Origin: Pratylenchus scribneri
Taxonomy: Eukaryota > Nematoda > Chromadorea > Rhabditida > Pratylenchidae
Length of the DNA stretch: 64,000 nucleotides
Reading direction: 5' to 3'
Assembly: GCA_030063045.1 (NCBI GenBank)
Contig: JAQSEB010000185.1
Location: 558,001-622,000, forward strand
Both the position numbers and the translations under genes were made by a program. How positions within the stretch are numbered: the first letter of the stretch is position 1; each line of letters opens with the position of its first letter. Shown here piece by piece: positions 47,860 through 57,695 of the stretch. Below the pieces are notes generated by a model. The model worked only from the letters and a program-made list of their open reading frames with translations. It had not been told where the DNA came from and ran no database searches.

Positions 47860-48253
47860 CTCCTTGCTCTTTAGTTGCGAAACTGGATCGTAGAAATCGA
47901 ATATTTTTTGACATTGCTGCAGCTTTTGGATGGCCAAACCAGTCTGTTCCGCTTGTGGTGCATCTAATCAAATTAATTTGTTATCCATTACTCTTTCTTA
48001 TTTAACCTTTTAGCATCTGAAGTTGCACCAAATCCGGCTCATTGTCCGTATGATAGCGGCTGCTCCCAACCAGTCGCCTCCGGCGGCGCGAGTTTCCACG
48101 CTTTGAGAATGGGTCAATTTTGTCCACAAATTGGTTGGCGCTGGCGCTCAGCTGCTGTCCACCGGTCGCCGCTCCCGATGTTTTTGGTGGTGGAATCGTG
48201 TGTTGACTTGCCGGTTGTTTGCCATCACCACCACCGCCAGTCGATGAAGACAT
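47860..48253 (-). CDS. PP2A B56-family regulatory subunit, first two exons only
   Basis: B56 (PPP2R5) subunits direct protein phosphatase 2A to its substrates. Exon 1 (48253-48007) starts MSSSTGGGGDGKQPAS, has a low-complexity N-terminus, then DPFSKRGNSRRRRRLVGSS and VQLQMLK. Exon 2 (47963-47860) continues DAPQAEQTGLAIQKLQQCQK then IFDFYDPVSQLKSKE, the well-conserved start of the B56 HEAT-like repeats. Together they give 117 codons of an expected 500 or so. A donor (GAG then GTAATCC) follows exon 2, but no further B56 exon is found to the left; the DNA there is microsatellite and then the oppositely oriented Argonaute. The gene is therefore broken or misassembled at this point. Its nematode relatives are called pptr. 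Confidence 0.85.
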
Positions 48254-49864
48254 TGTGTGCAACAAATTTGTGTAGGCTTATTTAATATTAAAATTTCACA
48301 GGTAATATTCACTCCACGGCTCCACCAATGCAGATATTCCAATAATAAATTTGACTGTTTAAAAATTAATCACAATTTAATGTAAAATGTAGTGGTAAAT
48401 GATTAAAAATTTGAGGTGAATAAATTGGGGACTTATTTTTGGTAGTTGTACGTAGTTAACATCCGCAATTTGCGCAAAAGTGCAGGGATTAGGCTTCGTT
48501 TTGCAGCCTTGCTCTGCTCATTATTAAGGTTTGGAGCTTAGATTAAGGCTAGGTTTAAAACTGGCTAGATTTTATAAAAGATTTTTATAAAAAATTTTCC
48601 AAATTACCTAAGACAATTTTTTGTTTTGCAAATTTTGGTTCCTTTAATTAAAAAATGATAAAAAGCGATAAATGATTTAAGATGAATATTGATGGTTTTT
48701 ACATTTGTAGGAATTTTGGTTTTGTATGCAAGCGAAATCTGCTTAAAATTTGTGCAACTTTCAGACAACAACCTTACTTGAGCTCTCACTCTGTGTCCTT
48801 AATCCTTATCCTTATGCATCTTCCCCCACTCTCTGTCCTGTTCCTTCATCCCATTCCCATCACATTTCCCTTTCTTTATTCCGTGGACTTGGCCCTCACA
48901 AAATCCCCCATCTCCATCCCCATCCATATATCTTCCAATTATATTTTTAGAGTATCCGCCATCAGTTGCGAATGTGGGGATAAATGAATTGGTGGAAGGG
49001 ATAAACGAGAGCATTTAGAAAAGTGTCAATATGTGTGTCAAGATAAATGTGAAGGCTCGCAGAAAAATAAATAGAAGCTCTGCTGCTGGCGACACTTTTG
49101 TTGAAAAAGTGAGCAGACAACGAGAAATATTGCTGGGGATATGCTTTTGGCATGAAGTACTCATGTGGGCGTTTTCAGCGGCGTGATAAAGGCATGCTGC
49201 TGCTCTGCGAGCAAATGGCCATAGACTTGTTGGCCTCTCCTCTTCACCACTTCAATATTTGTCGGGCAGCTAACACTTTCGCTTTCGGCTCCTTTGTAGA
49301 TCCTATTCCTAGTGGCTGCGGATAAGAAAAGCAGTTGTTTTTGCCTAGTCATCTCTTATTCTTGACGCCTTCCATAGCTAGCTTAATACCCATTCTATTT
49401 CTTTATCTTGAACCTTGATTTGCAGTTTGCACCGCCGGCACATTCATGCCAATTTTGCAGTAAATCACCAAAAATTCGGATCGGAGTTGCGTGCGCATTG
49501 TAGACGTTTTCTCATCAATTTAGACATTGAATTTCGTCTATTTAAATGGAAATAGTGTGGAAAAATCAAGAAATAAAAAAATAGAATGTTATAAAATGAA
49601 GCTAAGAAATAAAGAAAGATGAGAGAATGTGCTGAAAATTGGAGGCGAAGTGGACATTTTATCCTCAAGAAAAAATAAATTTATTATTGGCGCCAATTCA
49701 AATAATTATGGAATGGTTCTTTTTAAAATTGGAGGAAAGAGGAGCGAGAAGATGAATGCGAAAAGCGAAATTCCGCATAATCCGGCGACGGATAAATGAA
49801 AAAATAAATCAAAAAATTAAGATTTTGAACGCTTAAATGTTTACTTAATTAATTGTTTATTTCA
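48254..49864. promoter_or_regulatory. Divergent intergenic region, B56 fragment / CWC15
   Basis: 1.6 kb without a recognisable gene or clear repeat. It should carry the promoters of both flanking genes. Confidence 0.35.
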
Positions 49865-49865
49865 G
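49857..49865 (+). promoter_or_regulatory. Candidate trans-splice acceptor of CWC15
   Basis: TTTATTTCAG ends 30 nt before the CWC15 ATG and fits the nematode acceptor consensus. It may receive a spliced leader. Confidence 0.45.
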
Positions 49866-49895
49866 CTTAATAAAAATAAGTCAATTTATTAAAAA

Positions 49896-50864
49896 ATGAC
49901 CACTGCTCATCGTCCAACATTTGATCCGGCCAGAGGTGGCACAGGACGGAATGAAGGTGATTTGTCGAAGCTATCGCAGCAATATTCGGCTCGGGACATG
50001 CCATCCAATTTGAAGCTCAAATATCGTCAAAAAGGACAGGCCCATCCGGAGGAAGTCAGCGCAAAGGTTAATATAAAAATGAATGTTTTAAAATTACATT
50101 TTATTCAAAATGTTAGAATCTGCGCCGTGAAATTGAAGAAAAGGAGCAATCAGCACAAAAGGATCGTCGTTCCAGCGGTGGCAGTTCAATCAGCAGCGTT
50201 CCATCCTACAAACGTCAAAAGTAAAAGTGAAAATTTAATAAAGAAAAAACACTAATTCATTTAAGACTGGATGATTCCCAAAATTTGGATGCCGATGATC
50301 CACTGGACGAAATTGACGATGGCGACAGCGACTTGGACGACGACTCCGACAATGAGGCAGAGCTGATGGCCGAGCTGGAACGGATCAGGAAGGAGAGAGC
50401 CGCGGAAAAAGCCGCACGTGAGGCTAAAGAGCGCGAGGAACAGGTTAATTTCAATCAAAAATTTGGGAAACCTTAACTTTTGGAACTTAAATTAAGAAAC
50501 CTTAACTTTTAGAACCCAAAAATTTGGGAAACCTTAACTTTTGGAACTCAAAAATTTGAGAAGCCTTAACTTTTGGAATCGAAAAATTTAAGAAAACAAC
50601 TTTTGGAACTCAAAAATTTGAGGAAAAAATAAATAATTTAAATTTTTATAGGAACGAATTCGGCAAGAGAACATCCTCCACGGCAATCCATTGCTCGCCG
50701 AGGCTGGCCCATCCGAATTCAAGGTTCGTCGCCGCTGGGACGACGATGTGGTGTTCAAGAATTGTGCCCGTGGAATTGATGAACGGAAGAAGACGCCAAA
50801 TTTCATAAATGACGCCATTCGCTCGGAATTCCATCGAAAATTCATGGAAAAATACATCAAATAG
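49896..50864 (+). CDS. cwc15: CWC15, spliceosome-associated protein (NineTeen complex)
   Basis: Small nuclear protein of the Prp19/NineTeen-complex part of the activated spliceosome. Four exons (49896-50066, 50117-50220, 50266-50443, 50652-50864) give 221 residues, close to the usual 220-230. The conserved N-terminus is present ([20 protein letters not shown], then [18 protein letters not shown]), followed by a basic/serine segment, an Asp/Glu-rich centre ([20 protein letters not shown]), a charged helix [18 protein letters not shown], and the conserved C-terminal motif [17 protein letters not shown] with the [18 protein letters not shown] end. Nothing is missing. The SLC37-like gene starts 160 bp downstream on the same strand. 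Confidence 0.95.
50455..50640 (+). repeat. Tandem CCTTAACTTTTGGAACTC repeat in a CWC15 intron
   Basis: Intron 50444-50651 is mostly about five imperfect units of 35-40 bp built on GAAACCTTAACTTTTGGAAC then TCAAAAATTTGAG. It is several times larger than its sister introns (45-50 nt). A unit of the same sequence lies at 47765-47835. Confidence 0.85.
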
Positions 50865-51024
50865 ATGGAGGGAACATTTTTCTTTGTATTATGTGATTTT
50901 ATTTTCCTCTCTGATAAATCGATTTTTTGCGATTTTATTTGATTTTTTTTCGTTAATTAATCATTTATTTTTTATTATTTTTGGATTTGTACAAAACATT
51001 TAATTAATTAAAAAGGAGTGGAGG
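50865..51024 (+). other. Short intercistronic spacer, possible operon junction
   Basis: 160 bp from the CWC15 stop to the transporter ATG, T-rich, with no clear AATAAA and AATTAAAAAG then GAGTGGAGG just before the ATG. The spacing is compatible with a nematode operon with SL2-type trans-splicing. Confidence 0.4.
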
Positions 51025-54000
51025 ATGATTCGCATCAGTACCGGCCATTTGACTGTTTTTACGTTGACTTTTGTCAGGTAAATTCACTCAAATCCATCAA
51101 CGATTTTCATAAATTCACGCAGTTATGCACTCTATCATGCGGCCCGAAAAACGTTGAGCGGAGTGAAATCATCAATTTCCGCTGATTGGATTGGCAATGG
51201 AACGCACAAAGTAATTCAAAAAATAATTTTTTGGGAAAGGTTTTTGGTTGAAAGCTTGGAAACTCAGTGCCTGCTGATCTTAAGATGGCCAAAAAAACCT
51301 TAAACCAAAAACTAAGTTGGCACAAATCTTAAGCCAAAAACCTTTGATAAACATTACATTAGACTATTGAATCTTTTACCATTCATTTGATTAAATAAAG
51401 ATTCCTAATGAATGGTATCTTGTCTGGGTTTAGTTAAAATTGAAGGGTGTTAAACCGTCTAAACCGCATTTGGTTTTGATCTGGCCCAGACAATCTATAG
51501 GCCAATCGAAGTATCCCAACAAGAAACAAACTCTATCGGATAGTTTATTAGGTCTAAGATTCGGTATTAAAAATTTATTAAGCTTTGACAAAAAAACTGC
51601 ACCAATAATTATTTTTGCAATAAAATTTTGTGCTTTTCAGCCACTTTTCCCGGATGAAGCCTCGGCCCAAACATTTCTCGGCACTTTGGACGCACTTTTC
51701 ATGATTTGTTACGCCGTTGCCCTCATCTTTTGGGGATGGGCCGGCGATCGGTACTGTCCAAAGTCGGTGGTGGTCGGCGGAATGGCCGGTTCAGCTATTA
51801 CGGTTCATTCATCATATTTAATCAATAAATTATTACAAAAAATATTCAAAAAAAAATTTAATTTGGCGAAAAACCACTGAAAATGGAAAGTTGGAAAGAT
51901 GTCTATAATGGTTCAATGGTTTTCCTAGACCTCCAAAAATTATACTCAATCAATAAATCTGCTGGTCAGTATAAGCATCATTTGAATATGTTTTTGGCTT
52001 GAGTTAAACCAATTCTAATTATTGGTGGTCAGGTAAGACGAGGCGCTGGGTAGCTCAATCGGTTAAACCGCCCAGAGTTCATCTTCTTGGGTCAACGGTT
52101 CGATACCCGGTGAAGGCAAATGATTTTTTTATAAATAAATTTGATCCAAAATTGGTTTAAACCGTTTAAGACTCTTTAATTTTGAACCAAACCATTAAAA
52201 TTTATGGGAATATTGGACAAATCCTTAAACCATTATAATTATTTTAGTGAAATTTAATAAAAAAATTTTCATAAATTAATTAAGCTAATTTTAATTAAAT
52301 TCAAATTCACATTTTTAGCTGACCGCCTTTGGCTCTTTGCCCTATTGGCTGAATTTCTACTCAATTCCCTGGTACATTCTGTGGTGGGCACTTTTTGGAT
52401 TTGTCCAGGCTTGTGGATGGCCAAATGTGGTGGCCATTATGGCCAATTGGTTTCCGCACACCAATCGAGGGTTACTGACAAATTTAAAAATTTAATAAAA
52501 TATTAAATTAATTTTTAATTTAAAATTAATTTACAAAAATGTCTATTTAGATTCATTATGGGCTTGTGGGCGGCCTGTCAGCCGGTTGGCAACATTCTCG
52601 GCGCCCTGATCATTTCACTAATTTTGCCAATGGGCTATCAGGTTAGGCATTAATTTCTTAAAAGAAACTGTTTTGTCGAAAAACATTGAAAATAATTAAA
52701 CCGGTTTAAATAAGGGGTTTGTCCTACATTCATAAACCATATACCCAAAATTAGGTAGAACTGGCCATAATTTTTAATGGTTTGGTCAAAATTAAAGGGT
52801 ATTAAACGGTTTAAACCCGTTTTGGTTTAATGGTTCAATTCAAATTTTAAAAAGGCGAAAAAAATTATTTGCCGCCAACGGGTATCGAACCGTCGACCTG
52901 AGAATAAAACTATTGGGCGATTTAACCGACCGAGCCATTTAGTCTTTGGACGGGGCCGAGTCAAAACTCAAAATATAATCAATTGATGCGTTTTGACAAG
53001 ATCTATTGATTGAATATGCGGTTTATAGGTGTATATAGGATAAACCGCTGAACCGATTTAAAACCTACTTTTCGTTTCGACTAAACACTTTTTTGGACAA
53101 ATTAAATATTTCCAATATCCAAAAATGAAATTCCCTCTCCTTCATAGAACACATTTCTCTTCAATTCCCTGCTCATTTTGGCCGGTGGCTTCGTCCTCCT
53201 CATCTTCGTCTCCCCAAAACCGCCTCAACAAATTCCACAACAATTTGGCGGGCCACCACCAAATGAACGAAATGGAAATGGACGACAACAAAGGCGAGGA
53301 ATGTGTTCCACCACCAACACACTTTCTTCCTCATCCGATTCCAGTGATTCATCGGAGGATGAGGAAGAAGGGGGCGGCGATTTATTCAGGTTAAATTTGG
53401 TTTGATCGAAAAATTTATGGTAATGTTTTTTGTTCGAAATAGTATTTTAGTTTGTCTAGAAATGTACAATATGATGTATAAAAATTGCATAAAAATGACA
53501 ATAAAGTTTGAAAAAATTCACTTACTCGGAGCGGATTCGAACCCGAGAACCCCCTCCCTCCTTATATCGAATTTTAGAAAAATTTTCAGGTAGTATTTTT
53601 GGTTCGAAATTGTGTATTTCGTCTATAAATGTACAATAAAATGCATAAAAGTGAAAATCAAAGGCGAAAAAATTATTGTCCTCTAAGCGGATTCGAACCC
53701 GAGACCTAAATTTTTCAAAAGTAAAGAGGGTCCCTTTGAGTCGTAAATTTTTTTGGTCAATTTTCATTAAAAATGCTTTATGGAGAGAATTTGATTTGAA
53801 ATTATTTCCAAAAATTTGCAGATCGAGCAGCAGCCAACCACTAAGGCCGCCAGCGACTCGTCCAATTACAATGTACGAAGCAATTTTATTGCCCTCCGTT
53901 TTGCCGGTTAGTTAAATCTCAAATCCGAATCAAAATATAGGAAAATTTTTGGAAATTTTTTAAACAAAATTTCCAAAAATATCAGTCAAAATTAGAAAAA

Positions 54001-55102
54001 AATCCGCAAAAATTAATAAAGAAAATTTAATTTAATTATTGTTTTTTGCAGTATTGCCTTTGTAATGCCTGCCTCAAATTCGTCAATTATGCATTTTTCT
54101 TCTGGCTGCCCTTCTATTTGACCACCAAATACGGTTGGGATGAGTCAAAAACAAATCAACTGGCAATTTGGTACGACATTGGTGGCATTGTTGGCTCCGT
54201 TTTGGGCGGAATTGCATCGGTAAATATTTGGTCAAAATGACCAAAATTAATTTTAAAAATATTAAAAAATTGACCAAAAAATAATTTAAAATTAGCCAAA
54301 AATTAATTTAAAATTTCCACTTTATTAGGACCGCATAAAGCATCGAAGCCCTGTGCTTTTGGGCATGTTGGTCGCCTCACTCCCCCTCCTTTTCCTCTAT
54401 GCCAATTTTGGTGCCAATCAATTGTTGCATGCATTCGGCATGACTTTGTTGGGCTTCACCATTTCCAGGCCATACAATTTGATTGTGGGCACAATTGCCG
54501 TGGATTTGGGCTCACAACCGGCATTGGCCGGAAATTCTGAGGTTATTTTTTTAAATTATAAATAAAAGTGGGAAAATTTTTCTCCCAATTTCCTCCTTTT
54601 TACGGTTTAAACGCCAAAATTTTAACGGTTTAAGGTTTAATGGTTTGGTCAAAATTAAATGGTTTTTAACGATTGAAACCAATTTTGGTTTAATAGTTCA
54701 AAACTAAGTTAGAATTGGTTAAACCCAAGCCAAAACATAATAATCAAATGATGCAAACAAAATATTTCCATTTTCATTGCAGGCAATGTCCACCGTGACT
54801 GGCCTCATCGATGGCACTGGCTCAGCTGGTTCCGCGCTTGGCCAACTCTTCGTGCCAATCATTCAGAACAGGCTTGGCTGGAATTGGGTCTTCTATTTGT
54901 TCATTTTAATGGTTAATTCTTTATAGTTTTTCCTAATAACCACCAAATTCCATTACAGAATATTCTGTCCGCCTCGTGCCTTTTACGCCGATTCCTCCAC
55001 GACATTCGACTGATTTGGGCGAAGGCAAAACAACGCGGCAACGGCAACAATGGCCAGCAGCAGGAGAATGAGCCATTGTTGAATGGTGGTGGAGCGGATT
55101 AA
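51025..55102 (+). CDS. SLC37-family sugar-phosphate / glycerol-3-phosphate transporter (MFS)
   Basis: Eleven exons join in frame to 509 codons (508 residues): 51025-51077, 51123-51210, 51641-51802, 52319-52470, 52551-52641, 53148-53389, 53822-53906, 54052-54219, 54329-54541, 54783-54911, 54959-55102. SLC37 proteins are organophosphate/phosphate exchangers related to bacterial GlpT, mostly in ER or endomembranes. Visible signatures: AARKTLSGVKSSIS near the N-terminus, FLGTLDALFMICYAVALIFW with GWAGDR, GFVQACGWPNVVAIMANWF, GLWAACQPVGNILGALI, FVNYAFFFWLPFYL, and GLIDGTGSAGSALGQLF. The central cytosolic loop is Gln/Asn/Gly-rich, then Ser/Asp/Glu-rich. The C-terminus has an acidic dileucine-like ENEPLL, which could sort the protein to endosomes or lysosomes. 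Subtype (A1 to A4) is not decided. Several introns are swollen by transposable elements. Confidence 0.93.
51890..52245 (-). mobile_element. Composite: family 1 MITE interrupted by a tRNA-like SINE (left arm)
   Basis: In SLC37 intron 51803-52318. Family 1 in reverse orientation: GGTTTAAACCGTTTAAGACT and AATCCTTAAACCATTATAAT on the right, ATTTGAATATGTTTTTGGCT on the left. The tRNA-like element at 52030-52140 lies in the middle. Same architecture, inverted, as 52690-53060. Confidence 0.7.
52030..52140 (+). mobile_element. tRNA-related SINE-like element, copy F
   Basis: A-box-like TAGCTCAATCGG and B-box-like GGTTCGATACC at tRNA spacing, ending AGGCAAATGATTTTTTTATA. The T-stem pairs poorly, so it is not a credible working tRNA. 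It is inserted in the family 1 element. Confidence 0.55.
52690..53060 (+). mobile_element. Composite: family 1 MITE interrupted by a tRNA-like SINE (right arm)
   Basis: In SLC37 intron 52642-53147. Family 1 forward: GGGGTTTGTCCTACATTCAT, AACGGTTTAAACCCGTTTTG, AAAATATAATCAATTGATGC and GGATAAACCGCTGAACCG. The tRNA-like insert at 52855-52960 is antisense to the MITE, as in the left arm. Confidence 0.7.
52855..52960 (-). mobile_element. tRNA-related SINE-like element, copy G
   Basis: On the minus strand: A-box-like TGGCTCGGTCGG, B-box-like GGTTCGATACC, then GGCAAATAATTTTTTTCGCC. The last block also occurs in tailed copy C (53595-53725), which links the two subfamilies. Confidence 0.55.
53435..53570 (-). 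mobile_element. tRNA-related SINE, tailed subfamily, copy B
   Basis: In SLC37 intron 53390-53821. On the minus strand: TCTCGGGTTCGAATCCGCTC, a T run, TTTTTATGCA and TTGTACATTTCTAGAC, matching 3312-3440 along head and tail. Confidence 0.65.
53595..53725 (-). mobile_element. tRNA-related SINE, tailed subfamily, copy C
   Basis: Adjacent to copy B in the same orientation. On the minus strand: AAATTTAGGTCTCGGGTTCG, AATAATTTTTTCGCC, TTTTATGCATTT, TTGTACATTTATAGACGAAA. Two neighbouring copies imply tandem insertion or local duplication. Confidence 0.65.
54600..54775 (+). mobile_element. MITE-like element family 1, partial
   Basis: In SLC37 intron 54542-54782. Retains TAATGGTTTGGTCAAAATTA, AACCAATTTTGGTTTAATAG, AACTAAGTTAGAATTGGTTA and AAGCCAAAACATAATAATCA; the 5' third is missing. 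Confidence 0.65.
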
Positions 55103-55768
55103 TCAGCACAAAATGATGACCATCTCTTACATTGACCCCAAATATCCGCACTTTTTCAAATATTCATATCACCCAAAAAAATGATAATATTAATTTTTGA
55201 ACATTTTTAATTATATAATTTATTATTTCTGTTCCTATATTTTGATTTTTTGATGATAAATAATTTCATCCAAATGTGATTATTGATTATTTTTTGGGTA
55301 GGCTTTCAATTTCCGTGGGAAGCGGAATTTACGATGGCAAGTCCGCTTTTTTCCTCAAAGAAGGAAAAGGTGGAGTCCCTCCTTTAAGATCATCAGGATT
55401 ATGGTTAGGGTCATTAGGGATAGGTTACGGATATAATGGGATAAAAATCATTTCACCTAACCCTAAATCCCCATTTTCCTTTGTGAAGAAAAAAGCGGAC
55501 TTAAACCCGATCCAAAATTCTTAATTGACTAAAATTAAACTCGATTACAAAGGTTGGAACAAATTTATTCAATTTAAATATGTGTCAAATAAAATGAAAT
55601 TTACATCAAAAATCAAATTTATGTCAGTATCATTTTTGGTTGGTCAGCAGAAAGCTCGGGGGAAGATGATTGGAATTGGAATAAAATTGGGTTTATATTA
55701 GAAGAAAACAGCAGGTCTGAACAAAACAATGATGCGAAAACAAAATATTCGGGGGATTAAATTAGATT
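55103..55768. other. Convergent intergenic region, no gene recognised
   Basis: 665 bp between the SLC37-like stop and the RGG-gene 3' end. A short open frame at 55276-55524 has no recognisable domain. Nothing else is seen. Confidence 0.35.
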
Positions 55769-55769
55769 T

Positions 55770-55783
55770 TTTATTTCTTTATT
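55770..55783 (-). terminator. Candidate poly(A) signals of the RGG-rich gene
   Basis: Minus-strand AATAAA at 55778-55783 and AATAAA at 55770-55775, 24-37 nt after the stop codon. Confidence 0.45.
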
Positions 55784-55806
55784 GTCCCCATTCATCATTG
55801 GCGCTA

Positions 55807-57695
55807 TTATTGTTGTTGTTGATCGAGTTGGTCGGCAATGTCGTTGAGTTTATGGCTCAATAGGCGGATAAAATCGGCGCCAGTGTTCTTGCATTCATGA
55901 CATGGCATCATTTGAGTGACTGAAAATGTTATTTGCAATTTTTTAATTAATCTCCTATCAAATAACCTTCTTGAGCGAGTCCGGACGCAACGCCTGGAGC
56001 CATTTGACGCTCTGCATGATCGGGAGGAATTCCTTCGTAGCTGGTGTCGGCAGTGCTTCCTTGCCCATGGCCACCACGGCCAGCAGAGAATAGGGAACTG
56101 GTAGGGCTGGTATCGAGGCCGCCACGCCCACCACGACCTGAAAATTTTTAGAAATTTATATTCAAAATCAGCTAAACAAACCACCACGGCCAGCGGGAGG
56201 AGGTGCTGAAGTGTATTGGGTATCGGATGGAGGAGGTCCCGAACTGAGGTCAAAGCGGCCACGTCCACCACGGGTGTCGTATCCAACCGGTACTACCACT
56301 CCGCCGGGTACCATTTCGAAGCGACCAAGAAGACCTGAAGTTTTTCAAAACAATATTGAATGGTTAAAAAACCGCCAAACTGACCAGGAACTGGAGTTCC
56401 TCTTCCTGATTCCATGCTGCCAGGTGCAATAGATTGTCCAAAGCTTGTGTCGAATCGGCCGCCACTCCATGCAGGCGTGCTTGTTTCGAAGCCTCCACGG
56501 CCACCACGACCTGAAGATTTTGGAAATTTGTCGAATGAAAGTCTAACAAACCACGGCCGCCAACGGGAGGTGGAGGAGGTCCTGAACTGCTGATGTCAAT
56601 ACCGCCAAGGCCAGCAGGCATTCCCGCACTTGTGTCCAAGCCTCCACGACCGCGACCTGAAGATTTTTGGAATTATATGTTGAAATCGAATCTACTGAAC
56701 AAACCACGGCCAGCAAAAGGAGGAGGTGCTGCGCTGATGTCCATGCCGCCAATACCAGTAGAAATTTGGGAACCGGCGGAACTGGTGTCCAAGCCTCCAC
56801 GCCCACCACGACCTGAAGATTTTGGAGATGGTGCTAAAATTGAAATCAGCAAAACAAACCACCGCGGCCAGAGGGAGGAGGTGCTGAAGTGTATGGAGTG
56901 CCAGATGGAGGAGGTGCTGGACCTGAACTGATGTCAATGCCGCCATGGCCAGCAGAAATTCCTGTGCTGCTTGAGTCGAGGCCTCCACGACCACGACCTG
57001 AAAATTTTGGAATTATATAGAAATCGAATTAGTTGAACTAACCGCGGCCAGCTGGGGGTGGTGCTGTGCTGGTTTCGGTGCTTCCAAATCCAGTAGGCAT
57101 TCCAGAGCTTAGTTCGAAGCCTCCACGACCACCGCGACCTAAAGTTTTTGGAATTATATTGAATGTTGAAAAGTCAAACAAACCACCACGGCCAACGGGA
57201 GGCGGAGGTCCAGAACTGATGTCAAGGCCGCCACGGCCAGCAGAAAGTCCCGCATTTGTGTCCAAGCCTCCACGGCCAGCAGGCATTCCCGCACTTGTGT
57301 CCAAACCGCCACGGCCAGCAGGCATTCCCGCGCTTGTGTTGAAGTATCCACGGCCAGCACCACGACCTGAAGATTTTAGAAATTATGATGAATTTGAATT
57401 CCGCTATAAAACAAACCGCGGCCAACAGAAGGTAAAGGCGGAAAATTGAATGCGGCATCCCCAGATCCAGCACTTGTTCGAATCCGCCACGTTCACCACG
57501 GCCGGCAGGCATTCCAGAGCTTGTTTCGAATCCACCACCTCCACGGCCAGCAGCCATTGCCGAGCTTGGTTCGTTTCCGGCGGGACGGTGTTCATATCTA
57601 CCACGGCTGACCATTGGTACGTTGAAAAGAGGTGGTTCGCCATATGATGAATAATAGGCATCAGGATTGTTTAGATTTCCACCACGACGATGCAT
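55807..57695 (-). CDS. Glycine-rich RGG-repeat protein made of duplicated exons, with a one-base frame break
   Basis: Ten exons: 57695-57417, 57366-57184, 57138-57043, 56997-56860, 56812-56705, 56656-56552, 56510-56385, 56334-56182, 56137-55967, 55919-55807 (TAA). Exons 2-9 are all phase 1-1 and encode variants of one module: RGGRGGLDTS, then a SAGMPAGRGG-type stretch, then DISSGPPPPVGRG. The last exon ends with MMPCHECKNTGADFIRLLSH and a Gln tail. Exon 1 starts MHRRGGNLNNPDAYYSSYGE. It measures 279 nt, but 280 are needed to enter exon 2 in phase. Near 57476-57481 one T is missing compared with a sister unit (CTTGTTCGAATCC against CTTGTTTCGAATCC), which shifts the frame. Corrected length would be about 490 residues. 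RGG/GRGG tracts are typical of RNA-binding, arginine-methylated proteins, but no folded domain is visible and I do not recognise the family. Donor choices at 56860 and 56182 could shift by 3 nt. Confidence 0.75.

Noticed and set aside
48199..48342. Plus- and minus-strand open frames opposite B56 exon 1
   Set aside because: They are frame shadows of the conserved B56 exon.
52030..52140. Functional tRNA gene
   Set aside because: A- and B-box-like blocks are present, but the T-stem and acceptor pairing are poor and a near relative occurs at the equivalent place in another MITE copy. Copies D, E and G were rejected for similar reasons.
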